Shown here piece after piece: positions 34,899-47,746 of a stretch of 64,000 nucleotides of DNA; positions within the stretch are counted from its first letter, which is position 1, and every line of letters begins with the position of its first letter. Source of the stretch: Symsagittifera roscoffensis (Eukaryota > Xenacoelomorpha > Acoela > Convolutidae); assembly GCF_963678635.1 (NCBI RefSeq), contig NC_087066.1:3970485-4034484 (forward strand), read 5' to 3'. The notes beneath the pieces are model-generated. The model did no database searches. It was not told where the DNA came from and saw only the letters and a list, made by a program, of their open reading frames with translations. The position numbers were made by a program, and so were the translations under genes.

Positions 34899-36125
34899 GA
34901 TTTCACTTTTAGATCGTTCTGTACTAAAAATAATTAAACCCTAGTTAAACCATTACTTAATCACCTCTACTTAAGATTTTGTGGGTTAAAACATACCCTT
35001 GATAAAGTTTTTAATTTTAAAGGGACGATTAATAAAATTTTGGGGTTAAAATTTTTGAAGCTCGCAAGCGATGATGAGAAATTCAAATCTATTGTAGTTT
35101 TATACAAAAGTTGTTCCTTTTTGACATTGCATTGGGCAATAGCTCCAGTGACATCTTTTCCTTGGAATGTTTTGGCATTTTTGAGAAATTTCATTGAAAA
35201 TGTTAACCTTGAAGAAGTTCCTTGGTGATAATCTAAACTGATACACGTAATAAATATTTTGAATTATTTATAAGCTGAGTCGCAAAAGTGTATTTTTATG
35301 AACTTTTTTTTGCAATTCAAGTCAGATTAATCTCAACAAACCACAACAATACAAGCATTACTATGAGTACACTGATGGTAAAAACACATGTAATGATCTG
35401 ATAGTTGGTTTTGGCACTGAAGGCGTTCCAAAAGAAAAAGCTTACTTCAATTTTTCATTCAATTTTCTACAATGTATATATGAATATATTTGAAGCTTTG
35501 CTCAGTTTTAAATCTATTAAACCTTTGTCAATTTTAGTTTTTTTTGTCATATTAACTTAGTGAAAATAGTCGAACAGTAAACGCAAATATAGACTGTGGT
35601 GATTTATTGGCCAAATCAAACTACTTTTTCTCTGTGGTTTTTTTGATATCATGTTGTCATGGTCAATAATAAATAAATAAATGAGGTCTACTTTATTTTT
35701 GAACATCTCTGCTGATTAATTAGATTTTGAAGTATTGTTGAAATCATGGGCTTGGCTTTTCAATCAAATTTTAGTGGTAACTGCAATCTATCTGCCTTAG
35801 CATGTGTATCGGCTAGCGTATCTACTTATCAAATGAAAATTATTTTGTTCACCAGTCATTTTTTGACGCTCAAACTTACAAAATACAATTTTTGTTTCCA
35901 GATAGGGGAATATAAAATAGAGGAAAGTGAAACTTCGCTCTCTCGCTTTTTAATTAAGTGCGTTTGAAAATTATTTGAGGAAATTATTAAGCGAGCATTA
36001 CTCGGAATTAGTTTATTGAAAACTGTATTCTTGTTCACGAAAACTAACTGATGAGCATTTTCCCCAAATTTTCAGAGCCCAACATCAACAGAAAGTTTGG
36101 CTAAAACAATACAATTGAAAGTAAA

Positions 36126-36661
36126 ACAAGACTGCTCGTATCAGGGCGAAGCCCTGAATGTTCCGACGGCCTTTTAAGGTTTATGGAGCAGTAATAACAT
36201 TTAAAAATTCAATGAAATAAAACAAAATGAAAAAGTTTTTTTTCTAAAATTTGAAATTTTTTAGGAAAATCATCCCCCCACACGCCATATAAAGTACAAA
36301 AGGATAAATTTCGCTCCTTGTACCAAACCATTTATGGCAAATAAGCTTCTTTTAACCAATTTGGAACGATTTCTAAGACGGATTAAATCTCCGCTTACGC
36401 GTTAATAGCGCGAAATATATCGCGCGTTAATTGTCCCAAATTGGCCAAAATGGCAATCTTTAAACCCCCGTAACTTAACGAAAAATGACCGCAGGTGAAA
36501 TATCTTTTCAAATTTGAGCTCAGGACAACAATACCTTTTGAATGATATAAAAAAAATTCCGTCAAAAATGGCTAGTTAAAAAGTCGAAATTTGTCTGAAG
36601 AAAAAAAAAACCCACCCCGAGCACAAATATTCCGTTATTTTCGTATCGAAAGTCGGAACAA
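36126..36661 (+). mobile_element. ACAAGACTGCTCG-family element, insertion found only in copy 1
   Basis: Full-length: ACAAGACTGCTCGTATCAGG, hairpin CAGGGCGAAGCCCTG, AGCGCGAAATATATCGCGC, and end AAAGTCGGAACAA. The matching place in the second copy (about 57,870-57,885) lacks it, so this is a recent mover. Confidence 0.85.
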
Positions 36662-37380
36662 ATATTAAACAAATTGCTGGACAAGAAACAGACTTGGAAA
36701 CCAAAAAAAACTGCTCGCCAGCATTTTAAGGTCTACGGAGTAGTGTTTGCTTTAAAGAAAAGCAAATATTCCGTCATTTCCTGCAAATTTTCCGTCGTTA
36801 TCTTCAAAAATTGGAAAAACCAGACAAATTGTATCAAGGCAAAGCCTTGAAGGTTTCTACCTATTTTTGGGGTCTATTGAGATTTGTTTGCTTTAAATAA
36901 TAATTAAAAAAAACCAATGAATTTTTTCAAAAACAATCAATTTTTTTTAAAAAAATTATTGCTCAAACGCTTTGTAAAATTTAAAATTATTTGTTTAGCA
37001 TGCAACAAAAAAATTTAATTGACTAAGAAGCTTGGCTCAATTGGGATCGATGTATGTTACGGATTAAATCTCAGCTTACGCGTTAGTAGTTTTAATTAAA
37101 TCGATCGTTGATTGTCTCAAAGTTGCAAAAATGGCAATCGCTAACCCTCCAAATTTGTTTTGAAAAAATCACAGCTGAATTTAAGGAATAGTTGTTAAAA
37201 TTGCTAGTTAAAAAGTCGAATTTTTTCGGGAGAAAAAAATCACCCGGAGCGCAAACATCCCGTCACTTTCTTTAAAAGTCGGAACAAAAAGACTGCTGCT
37301 ATATCAAAGAAAAGCCCTGAATGTTCCAACTACCCCTCAACCGGGATCGAATATATTTTACGTAAGATCATAAACCATAA

Positions 37381-37814
37381 ACAAGACTGCTCGTATCAGG
37401 GCAAAGCCCGGAATATTCCGAGTGCCTTTTAATGTTTAAGGAGTAGTAATAACCAATAAAAATAAAATGTAATGAAATAAAATGAAATTTTTTTTCTAAA
37501 ATTTGATTTTTTTTAAATCATCCCCCACACGCCATATAAAGTACAAAAGGATAGATTTTGCTCCTTGTATCAAATCATTTATGGCAAATAAGCTTCTTCC
37601 AACCAATTTGGAACAATTTCTAAGACGGATTAAATTTCTGCTTACCCGTTAATAGCGCGAAATATATCGCAAATTTATAGGACAACAGTACCTTATGAAT
37701 GATTAAAAAATTCCGTCAAAAATGGCTAGTTAAAAAGTCGAAATTTGTCTGAAGAAAAAAAAACCCACGCCGAGCACAAATATTCCGTTACTTTTGTATC
37801 GAAAGACGGAACAA
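37381..37814 (+). mobile_element. ACAAGACTGCTCG-family element, internally shortened
   Basis: Starts ACAAGACTGCTCGTATCAGG, lacks part of the block after ATATATCGC, and ends AAAGACGGAACAA. The allelic element at 58,588-59,126 is not shortened. Confidence 0.82.
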
Positions 37815-40631
37815 TTATCAAATATCAAGCGTAGAAAATCGAGTCGTACAAAATTATTGCGTTTAATTAGCTTGCCTGAATTTAATTTGGAAGATTTCTG
37901 TAAGGAGCATTCACTACGGGATGATTCACTACGCATAAACAATCTTCGCTACACTTTCAGTCTCATAAAGAAAGCTTCAAAACGCACATAAGGAAGGCAG
38001 TTTTCAAATTCTGAGATAAAAGCATTGCTTTATAAGAACTCAGGAGGTCAAAATTTTCAATGGAAAATTGTGTTAAAAAGTCAATTCGATTGCCAAAAAT
38101 TGACGGAATAAAAAAGTAATTCAAACATAATGTTCTGCATTTTCGAAAGTCGGAACAAAAACTGGAACTGGTCAAGTTGTAAAGACAGACTTAATTTAAT
38201 CGAACTTTCGGTGACTGGCCTATTAACATTTGTGCCGAATAGCATACTCATGTAAAAAAGAATAAACATCTAAATGAAACAAAAATATAAACAAGCGTCA
38301 CTTGAGTTTCCTAAGAACAAATCATGAAAAAACCTATTCAGATCATAATTTTCCCACATCAATCCATAAAGTAGATGGGACAAGGAGATAAAAATATTTA
38401 TAATTTAAATCTATCACAACGATAAAACTAGATGCCAAATTATAAAATTTAACCCAGATTTTCAATTTTGCTCAGCGAAAAGATTTGATCAGAGAAAAAT
38501 AACATAAAAGTAAACTAAAAAAACTCAATCAAATCAAATTGATGATAATTTTTATATCAAAGGCTTCAAGAAAGATCCTTCAAAATTTTGAAATCGCTTA
38601 ACTTGAAAGTCTTAAATCAAATGAGCAGTGAGGAAATTTATGGAGTTTTCCTGATACTAGCACTACTCACTTCAAAGAAATCAGCCAATCAGGCTATAAC
38701 AAATCAAAAATTGGGTAAAAAATTTACACCGACAAAGAAAACTGAAATTTTACACACTTACCCAGAATTTTGATGTATTTGGCAGAATTTTTTGGCAATA
38801 CATTGACAATTTTTATTAAAGTTACTCGTAGCATCGATAATTTTCAAAAAAATTAATCGGCAATATTGAATTTTTTTCTTTCCAAAATTAGAAAAAAAAA
38901 CTAAAACAATTTTACAGATTATAATGGAAAAAGATTATTAAAGGGTTCGCTTGTAAGTTATTTGCAATTTAAAACTGGACTCTGAATTAGAGCGAAAAAT
39001 AATATTGAATTTTATGGTGGATAAACAGGAGGAACAATTCGATGATCAAAGACCTCTGAGAGAATAGACGAATGAGAGACATCTGCTATAAAACTGTGTA
39101 TAATAATGGTAATATTGGAAGCAGAAAGAAATGCAATTTTTGTTTAACATCTGAATGCAAGCAAGTTGTACTCGTCTCTGATCCAGCTAACTGACCGCAT
39201 CGTATTTTCTGTTGTCTGGAAGATTTTTTTTTCATGATCCAAATTCAATTCAATTCAAGATGAAACAAAAATTAAAAAAAAACGCTAATAATAAGTTAAT
39301 TTACTATCCACTTGGACACAATATCTGCTGATTTGCTTTTACTGAGTACATGTTGTCTACTGGACATAGACAATGGCGTATAACTTGATGCAGACAGATA
39401 AACATTATAAAGAGAAAATAGGATTTTTATCAATGTTTCTATGTGTTTTTTTTTGTTGAAATTGGATCTGCCAGTTAATAAGTTGGATTATTGTTGATTT
39501 TTATAGACTGCATAACGCCATAAATGCAAAAAGCAGATGCAGAATTTAGAAGATAAAAAATCTGTCTCAGATTTTGAAAGAAACAAGTAACTAACTGAGG
39601 ATCTGCAATCATTCAAATGCGAAAAACGGTGATTTGAATCGAGCATTGAACATCTTTAAAATCTCAAATCAGTTTTTTTTTCAATAAAATTGGATGAATA
39701 ATTAATGAATTTGCCTTGCAGTTGTTGTAAGCGTTCTCGGAGTTTAGAAAACACTCATCAATAGTAAAAGCAAACCATTTGAACAGTTTTGGAACAGAAA
39801 AAAAAGAGGGATATAAAGCTGCTTCAATTTTGCTGGATAAAATCAGATTCGTTCAATTAAATCTAAAAACAATCAGTTATTTTGGCACACAAAACTGTAT
39901 CGCTCTAAGCAAGATTTAAAAAAATGGAAATCATTCGTATTGACAAAGCAATTTTTTTTTGCTTCAAAGCGAAAACTAGTTCACCATTTTTAATGCTTTC
40001 GGAACCCACAGCAAGAAACGTTATTCAACGGAGTAAAGTTAAAAATGGCCGGCCGGAATAGCAATTCAAATCCAGAATAATTTTTTTTTCATTTAGTTTG
40101 ATATTTTCACTTAAAGTTGCCATAAATCTGCTTACAAGTTAACGTTTTTTTTTTTCAAACACGTGAATAGAACAAAATTCTATGAAGTAACATTATGAAT
40201 GATCCCATATGGTAAAAGCTTCGTTTTGCAAAAGCAGTCTTATAAAACACTATTATAAACAATACAGCATTTTGAACATTGTGACGAAAACAATTAGCAA
40301 AATATTTGATACACTTTGAGTGGTTTGTTTGAATGTTTTAGCTGGAATAGCCGATTCATTCATTATTTGGGATTTGCTCCGTTGGTTTTTGGTTTCAGCC
40401 TCCAGTTACCATGTAGATGCAAACAAAACAACCATCAATTTATTGTGCTACGTCTACAAAAAACTGAAGCGAGGAAGTCTGAGCTATTTACTGAAATTGA
40501 ATCATTCATTTTATTCAGAAAATCTATTTTAATACACGGACAGCTGGTTCCTGTCTAAGTAGCACAAAAAGTTCCAACCACAGTAAAAAAAAATTTATAT
40601 CATATTGTGTGTTTCTGCAACCCGGTGGTGT

Positions 40632-40653
40632 GAGAGAGAGAGAGAGAGAGAGA
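40632..40653 (+). repeat. GA microsatellite, copy 1
   Basis: Eleven GA units after GGTGGTGT. The second copy (61,391-61,420) has fifteen. Confidence 0.95.
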
Positions 40654-40914
40654 TAAAGTTTGGCCTGCAATAATTTTGGGTGACGTCAATAAATTACATG
40701 TAATCGAAAAAAAAAGTTTTTTCGCGAAGAACTCAAAACAGTTCGAAAAACAAATATAAATACATTTTTGAAAATTTTGTTGTTATTTTTTTAATACTCC
40801 TAAGACACTATAAAGACCCTATTTTGAACAATTTGAGGAAAATTTTTGAAAAAAAAAAACAGGAAAAAAGCCGCTTTTGGGCAATATTTGGAAAATTTTA
40901 ACCAAAAAGATATC

Positions 40915-41030
40915 ATTTTTGGCGCGCTCCCCTTCAAAACGCTCCCCTTCAAAGGGTTGGATCTCATGAAAAAAACCAAAGGGGGGACGCTTTGGTTGGT
41001 GAGGGGGTCGAATCCCTGAGAGAGAGGGGC
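40915..41030. repeat. hAT-like MITE fragment
   Basis: Has the internal boxes TTTTGGCGCGCTCC, AAGGGGGGACGCTTTGG and GGGGGTCGAATCCCTGAG shared with the complete MITEs, but no intact ends. Also present at 61,685-61,800. Confidence 0.5.
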
Positions 41031-42819
41031 GTTCGAGTATTAATTTTTTGAATAAGCCGCTAAAAAGCTTCGCAAAGTAAATTCAATGGAGTTAACGAAC
41101 TGCTTAGCTCAAATTTAAAAAAAACCTCAATAAGCCTATTGTGGATAAGACTTCCTCGCTCGCACTATTGGCTAAAAATTTACGCTAAAACTCAAAAATA
41201 AAACCAATTTTTCTGGACACTGAGAAATTTTTTTGAAAATTCTTTATATTTGTTCGCGTTTTGACTAAAAATGCTATAGTATGAAAAATTAATCAACCCA
41301 TTCTGATGATGGAGGCCATTCAATTAGCTGTTTTAATTTTTGAAATTAAGGAATTGATTTTTCAAAAACTTTCGTTCTTAAGATATCAGCGAAGCCCAAA
41401 AAATTTTTGAACTCCTTTTCCTTATTGATACTCTCATTTTATTTGTTTGTCCAACTAGTGTTGATTTGCGTTTTTGGCAATAAAAACTGCCAAAAAAGTC
41501 TGGTCGGCAAATTGAAGAAAGAGTTTCTTCAATTTTATTTATGTGAATTTCGAAGACTTGCTTTATTTTTTTTAAGACATTATCAAAATTTTCTTGGAAA
41601 ATCAACATTTGGATTTAGATAAAAAAACTCAGAAAAAAACCAAACATGTTTCGTCAAGATTCATCATTGCGAGACCAAATATGCAATGTTTGGCACTCCA
41701 AATACCAATTTAAAAAAATTTTGAAATAAGAAATAGAAAATTTTTATTCTTTATCAAATGGCACTAAGAAAAATTATCTGAAACACAGAGGTGAAGCGTC
41801 ACATAGCTCACAAAAGCAAGAAAACAATTTCAATAAAAAACGGGAAGATGAGCTCGATTAAAAAAATTTTTTGCTTTCAATGATGTTGAATTCCTTGATA
41901 TTATGAATATCTTATCTGTGCACTGTGGCTTTACTGACTTCCATGATTAGTAATTAATCTAGCACAGAAGCCAAAAGGAGCTTTGCTTCTTTTGCCATAC
42001 GACGGAGGCGATGTTTGCAAGCTAGCGAATAGAAAACTAAAACAAAAAATTAATGGAATATGAAAGTTACGATTTTTTTTCCGGAAAAATGACAGTTTCA
42101 TTTTTCTAAAAATAGTAACTACATCCAGCAACATTAAGCAAGTTTCCAGCGTTTACTGAGATGCTACTTGTCGGCAATTCGTGGTTACTTGCCGATTATG
42201 CTGAAAGCAAAAAAAGCATTAACTTTTTGTAATGGAAGCATTAAGTTTTTTACCACAAGCAGTCTGATTTATGTAGAACAAAAAAAAAGTTTGATTACTT
42301 CCAAATGATACAAAATAAGTTGTCTAAGCCGACAACTCTTAAACCCCAACTAACAAGGCCGAAAAAAAAACTTCTAGACAAAAAAGCTATGAGAATAAAA
42401 TATTCCAGTCAGGTTGAGTATGTTTACAAGCGAACAGAATTAAATAACAACAATTTTATCAACATGAAAATCAACTGAAACACAAAAGCCGACAAAGCCT
42501 AAGCAAAAAAATGTTCTCTATGAAACATTTCAATTTCATAGATACTGGAAAAAAAGCTATGTCCAAGAAACTTAGAATGTAAAAGCTACCGCGAACGTAA
42601 AGGCTACCGCGAACGTAAATCCTCGAACTTGTTACGGTTCAATAAAAAAGGAATTTTTAGGTTTGTAAGAAATTATGTTTATGAAAAAAGTACATTTCCG
42701 ATTCAAATAACAGGCAGAAAAAATGCACACTAACCTTTCGTTTACTCTATATGAATCTTTCAAGTGATACATGCAGATTTGTTTTTAAATACGACGTAAG
42801 AGGTTGAGTGATTCATATT

Positions 42820-45545
42820 GTAGCAGATTTTTCAATTTTTGTGATTCGAACTGCAAAAAAATTTCAAAACAGTGTAAAACTTTTGTATCTCGAACTTTCG
42901 ATTGCAGAGGAACTTCTAGCGCTAGTCTAGCGTAAAAATTTCGAATGAGTGTTTTTTTTCCGAGTTTCAAATAAATGTCTTTCTTATTTTTTTTTTGAAT
43001 TCTATGAGATTTATACAACTAACACTTTATGATGAAACTAACCCAAATTGAATTAAAAGATATTTTTGGTTAGCTGAAAATTCTTAGATTTTGAGTGCTT
43101 TTTTGGGCTTCTTGAAGGCTCATTTTTCATGAGAATAGTTCAACTTATGCAAATAAATTAGCAATCAAGCCCAAAAATTGAAACTTAAACGCGATATTTT
43201 TCCGGTTTTATTCTGATTAAAAACCGAAAAAGCAAGGATGCCCTTTTCATTGATAAATTGCCTTGTTCAACAGCATTCAATTATTGTAGCCAGAAATGGC
43301 AATGGGTCGATATTTTGCTGGCTAGGCAGGGCGGCCCGCGATTGAATTTCTTGGCCCGTTAGCGGTCCATTGCAATGAATTTCTTGGCTCGTTGCGCCCA
43401 GGATGCTTATACACTGCTAAAAACATAGTTCAGAAGGAAACTAAATATATAAAAATGAAAAAATTCAAAAAATTCATGTACTTACTAAAGACCAGAAGAT
43501 AAAGCTTCGGCCTATTGCTGCCCGTTGACTTTTTTTGAGACTGCGGCCCAGGCCCCACCCATTGCCATTTCTGATTGATTATAGCATTGTTGCCACCAAT
43601 TGATATTTTCAGAATTTTCGGAAAGACAAATCGAATAAATAACATGGTCAACATCCAGTTGGAGAAAAAAACAATAAAGCAAAGACACAGAAAAATGGAC
43701 TTGTTTTTTCGAAAAAAAAAATCCAAATTTTGAAGATATGGCTTTTAAGCTCCAAAAAATTTAACAGCAATTTGAGATTGTTATTTTTTTGATGGACTTG
43801 GGTCAAATGACAGGAACAGGATCAAAACGTAAAATTGACTTTTTGGTGGAACAACTGAAAATTAAAAACAAACTCGAAACTAAAAGTTGTTCACTTTTTT
43901 GTGACTGACAGTTAGAAAAATGCAATGAACGTAAGGAAACAGAAAATGACTTTCTTTGAAAAATAGTTCAAGTTTCGAATTTCAAAGAAAAAATTGATGC
44001 CCTTAAAACTATTCGAAATAATAGAACAATTCATGACAGGCACTTTTTTGATAACACATTATAACAAAATTTGCAAACACTGGAGATCAATTAGTAATTC
44101 TTTTCACTTGGAGATCTAAAAACCAATTTCCACTTTGGAAACTAAAAAAGAATCACGTTTTTCGTCACCTTTTCACGTTTGCTATTCTATAGAGGAGCTT
44201 GTCTTTGTTTGAACAAAAGAATTGAACAGTATTTAGTCTCTTAGCTTTTTTCCTTCCACCTGCGACCTTTTATTAGTGAAAAATTTGTTTATTTGGTTCG
44301 ACTGTTAAAAAACTTGATCCGACTTGGAAACGTGGTCCGACTTGATGTATGAAGTATTGAGGTTATAGAAAGCATATTTACGTCTTCATTTTTGACCCAG
44401 TAAAAGAACTCGTTCAAACATAAAAAATGAAGCTCATGCGAGGTGGGGGAAAAGAAAAGAGCCCGACTCCTAATAATCAACCCTCAATCCTCACTCAAAC
44501 AATAGATCAAAGACCACAGAAGAGCTTAAATCTAAACTCTCTATGCTAACTATTTGACTCCATAAAAGTACACCGCTTTCAATGTGCGAATAAAAAAAAC
44601 CTGGTCTTGTGTACAAACAAAAAAGAATTAAAAAATGAAACTCCGACAAAACAAGCAGACAAAATTTAGTTCAATTTTCCGTCGATTTTTTGAATTCAAA
44701 AAAATAAGGTCCAACTGGTATTTGAACTCCTGAACATTAACTGCAACAGCAGCCGCGTTTTTTTAGGCCTGGAACTTATGCAGAGTTAATCAGGAAGCTT
44801 CAAGATTGAAGGTTCAAGTTCCTGATCCCAATAAAGTTTCTTGATCCCGATTACAAGACACTTGCTGATTACAAGACACTTGCTCTCGCAAGTAGTGTAT
44901 ATACACATTACCGGCAGAATTAAATGATCTTTTTTCTTTCGGCTCTTCTTTAGGTCTTCAAAACGTTACCATAGATGTCCGTCATTAATAGCGTCATATG
45001 AAGTCGAGTGATAGATAATTCTTGCAGATTTTTCAACGTTCAAGATTACTGCGATGAGACTTCAGAAGTCAGCTAATTTAGATTTTCGATTGCAGATCAC
45101 CTCCAGGCGCTGGTCCAGCATGAAAATGTCGAACGCATTTTCGTGTTTTTTTTATTTCGAGTTGCAAACAAACATGTTATCTTATCTCTTTGAATTCCAT
45201 GAACCTTATGATTGAAACATTTTCACAAAACCAATACAAATTGAAACAACTGGATCATTATAAAAAAATTTTTACTTAGCTGGTAATTCTAACACTTAAG
45301 TCATTTTTGAAACTCCAGCGTTCTTTTTTGGTGCCTGTTGAATTTTTGTTATTCGTGAGAGTAATTTTATTTTCTTTAGCAAATGAAAACCTGACTTTAA
45401 TTTTACAAGAAATCAAAAATCATATTTGAGTGTGAACAGTCTTCTGACTTTTTCTTATTAAAAGAAAATTAAAAAAAATCAATACACTTATATAAATGAT
45501 AAATTACTTCGCTCATTAACTCCTAATGATTGTAGCATTGTAACA
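42820..45545 (+). repeat. Old direct repeat pair, about 450 bp each
   Basis: 42,820-43,300 and 45,027-45,545 share, with many changes, GATTTTTCAA, CTTTCGATTGCAGA/TTTTCGATTGCAGAT, the CGAGTTTCAAA stretch, TTTGAATTCYATGA, GCTTTTTTGGG/CTTTTTTGGTG, and a closing ATTGTAGC. No ends or frames were found. Confidence 0.5.
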
Positions 45546-46035
45546 AATTGTTGATGTATGCAAAAATTTCAGAAAAACAGATAAAAAAGAAAATCAAAAA
45601 ATGTATTGATAGGATGTCATTTTTACATAAGACTTGTACATTTAATAATTTACAATATTTTTACACACTAATGGTGGGTTTCATTCAACTTCTGTACAGA
45701 TGAAGTAACTATTTACAATCAATTTTAAAGGCGAATACTAATGCTGATGCTATATTACGCAGCTGAATTGTAAGCACGGATAAATTTAACGACCCATTTA
45801 ATTTCTATATTTCTTACATCAATTATTCAACTTAAATTCGATAAGTCTTTCAAGGCTCTATCTCACAATTCGCACTTCTTCCAACTAAAACTTCTCATTC
45901 GATCTATTTCGTGTTTTCATTCGGTCTATTTGCAATTTTTTAAAGATGTCTTTATCATTTTTTCCGGTTGTTCTTTTTGGTTCGGACTTGCTCACGTCAT
46001 TGCAATGAAGTTGTGTTCTGGTTCTGGAGTGGTGG

Positions 46036-46204
46036 CTATTCATTAGAGCTGTTTTCATTATTGGTTGCTCCACTGTCCTGTGTGGACTGCAGTCCTGCAG
46101 CTATAGCCAGTGCCTGTTTCACCTGGTCCCCCTCCAGTCTAGAGACAGAGTGAGCTGGCATCGCAGTTCCACACATGGGACAACCACCTTCACTTTCCAG
46201 AAAA
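46036..46204 (-). CDS. WDR19: WDR19/IFT144 last exon (stop at 46,036)
   Basis: The acceptor ATTTTTTGTAG is followed by 169 bases; phase 2 to the TAG stop. It encodes FLESEGGCPMCGTAMP, the last C-x-x-C pair of the C-terminal zinc ribbon, then an alanine-rich stretch and a Ser/Asn/Glu-rich tail. In other animals the protein ends shortly after this C-P-M-C motif, so this is the natural C-terminus. ATTAAA poly-A-like signals on the minus strand lie at 45,797-45,802 and 45,641-45,646. Confidence 0.88.
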
Positions 46205-46261
46205 CTACAAAAAATAATAACTTTGCAAAACTTTCACCAGAAACGATAGAAATATAACAAG

Positions 46262-46710
46262 GATAACCTCGGTTACTGTGCAAATAGCACAGGAAGTTCC
46301 GACCAACATAATAAATCCCCACCGAAAAAAAAATTAGAAGTAAAGACAAAATAATTAGAAGAAAGGAAACTATTTTCCACAATTAGTGTTGCAGCTATTC
46401 TTTATTTTAGCAGAGGGCAACTGAATTATGTGAACAAAACACGAAAGAATTGATCATAGATTAAAAAACGCCATGTTGAAATTGTAGACGAACTGTTAGA
46501 CTCTCATCAAAATTCGTCTAATCTAAATTAATCTGAACCTGTTTTTCTCGACATTGAAAAAACTTTTTCAAACATTTTAGATTCCAGATCACGACCAAAG
46601 TGCTTTAATATGATACAACATTTGACTCCCTAGAGACAGTCAAAATTGGCTGAACACAACCGACACGAAACCAAAGTTCCATCCCACCCGAGATTGGTCG
46701 GTACAATAAT
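46262..46710. mobile_element. TAGCACA-TTCCGACC MITE
   Basis: Left end AATAGCACAGGAAGTTCCGACC, right end GAGATTGGTCGGTAC: inverted GTTCCGACCAA/TTGGTCGG boxes. The interior (CGTCTAAT, TTTTCTCGACATTG, CTTTAATATGATA) matches 25,650-26,288. Confidence 0.65.
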
Positions 46711-46898
46711 TATTTTCAGAAAACTTGAAAATTTTGCCCAAAACTTTAGTATTACTGTAATTAAGGAGTTCTAGCTGCAAACAAAACTGATGTTTCTGAC
46801 GAGTAAATAAATTTTGTGCCCTGAATTTGAAAAAGGTTGAAAGATTTCATAAATTCTAAATTTTTCATGAAACCCAAACTGCTTTTTTAACTACTCAC

Positions 46899-46981
46899 GC
46901 CTGGAACTCTGTGAATATAGCCGGGAAGCCACACTTCTCCACTGGACACACGGTCCAGTTGTCCTTCACCAAGTGACGGCC
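46899..46981 (-). CDS. WDR19: WDR19/IFT144 penultimate exon
   Basis: The acceptor GTTATTTCAG is followed by 83 bases and a GTGAGT donor; phase 0 to 2. It encodes GRHLVKDNWTVCP and CGFPAIFTEFQ. The T-G-R-H-x-x-x-D-x-W-T-V-C-P block is the part I recognise from WDR19/IFT144, a WD-repeat/TPR subunit of intraflagellar transport complex A that works in retrograde ciliary transport. Confidence 0.92.
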
Positions 46982-47223
46982 CTGAAATAACAGAAAGTTT
47001 TCCTATTAACTGAGCAAAACTTGCCGCCTGTTAACAAACAGGTAGATTTTTTTTAATTATATTCTGCTCTGTGCTCTTGCGTAATGATATTACATCCTAG
47101 ACCAGAGCGAAAAAAAGCAAGCGAAGAAATGGTTTTCGGTTTTCTAATTAAGAAGAATCCCGTTATGAGTAGTGAGAGATAATTGTGAAACAGTTGTGTG
47201 AAATGAATAGAAAATAGACTGAC

Positions 47224-47347
47224 AGTGGCGATGCAGTAGGGCACGTTGTTCTTGCACTCTGAGCAGCTCAGCTGGTAGTCTGGCAGTTCGAAGTTGCAGT
47301 AGGGACAGGCGGAAGTGCCAGCGTCTATCTCGCTCTTGTCCTGCTTC
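47224..47347 (-). CDS. WDR19: WDR19/IFT144 antepenultimate exon, zinc-ribbon start
   Basis: The acceptor TGTTGTAG is followed by 124 bases and a GTCAGT donor; it starts with one base of a shared codon and ends in phase 0. It encodes SACPYCNFELPDYQLSC then SECKNNVPYCIAT. Its C-P-Y-C and C-x-x-C-x(6)-C spacing is the zinc-ribbon region of IFT144. The N-terminal WD repeats and TPR exons should lie above 47,347 on this strand, but the N gap begins 200 bp away and no earlier exon is visible. Confidence 0.92.
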
Positions 47348-47546
47348 CTACAACACCACATCGATACCACCACTTCACAATTAAAACAAGTCAAAACAAA
47401 ATATAGCCAACAAACATTTACATTTGGCAAAACTGTTGGAAAAGTTAACAAATTTGAGGAAACTGGGAAAAACCGGCTGACTATTCGCTTTAAGAATTTG
47501 CTTCAACTTTTCATAGATTAAGTTTTCATAAATTTTCATATATCAT

Positions 47547-47746
47547 NNNNNNNNNNNNNNNNNNNNNNNNNNNNNNNNNNNNNNNNNNNNNNNNNNNNNN
47601 NNNNNNNNNNNNNNNNNNNNNNNNNNNNNNNNNNNNNNNNNNNNNNNNNNNNNNNNNNNNNNNNNNNNNNNNNNNNNNNNNNNNNNNNNNNNNNNNNNNN
47701 NNNNNNNNNNNNNNNNNNNNNNNNNNNNNNNNNNNNNNNNNNNNNN
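47547..47746. other. Assembly gap, exactly 200 N
   Basis: A run of 200 Ns, a round number typical of a scaffolder placeholder. Left of it WDR19 is cut off; right of it the sequence jumps to the start of the duplicated segment. Confidence 0.99.

Larger units (their letters stand above)
29261..43296 (+). repeat. Duplicated segment, copy 1
   Basis: Begins CTATGCATTGAAACTG and matches 47,747-64,000 in order and orientation to the right edge of the window. It includes gene 1 exons 3, 2 and 1. Copy 1 alone has the element at 36,126-36,661. It lacks the 50,175-51,288 and 56,268-56,704 insertions and the extra tandem units at 53-54.5 kb. Confidence 0.92.
34899..46035. other. Intergenic region between gene 1 and WDR19
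   Basis: Contains two near-complete ACAAGACTGCTCG-family elements, decayed relatives (36,700-37,290), a GA microsatellite, a hAT-like fragment (about 40,915-41,030) and an old repeat pair (42,820-43,300 and 45,027-45,545). Several short plus-strand frames occur (35,040-35,228, 37,794-37,991, 38,588-38,773, 40,320-40,532). Comparison with the second copy shows frameshifts or mostly replacement changes in most of them, so I do not call genes. The promoter of gene 1 should lie just above 34,898, but no TATA box or initiator could be defended in this AT-rich DNA. Confidence 0.55.
46205..47223 (-). other. WDR19 introns
   Basis: The intron 46,205-46,898 holds a MITE at about 46,262-46,710. The intron 46,982-47,223 holds nothing recognised. 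Confidence 0.7.

Noticed and set aside
37794-38773. Plus-strand frames at 37,794 and 38,588
   Set aside because: In the second copy the first is broken by a deletion and the second has many replacement changes and a frame change, so no coding constraint is seen.
40316-40558. Two overlapping plus-strand frames
   Set aside because: In the better frame the copies differ by two replacement changes and no silent ones; the frames run into a MITE end.
44700-44830. tRNA or SINE-like stretch with GGTTCAAGTTCC
   Set aside because: T-arm and anticodon-like pieces occur, but spacing and stems do not fit a tRNA and no second copy was seen.
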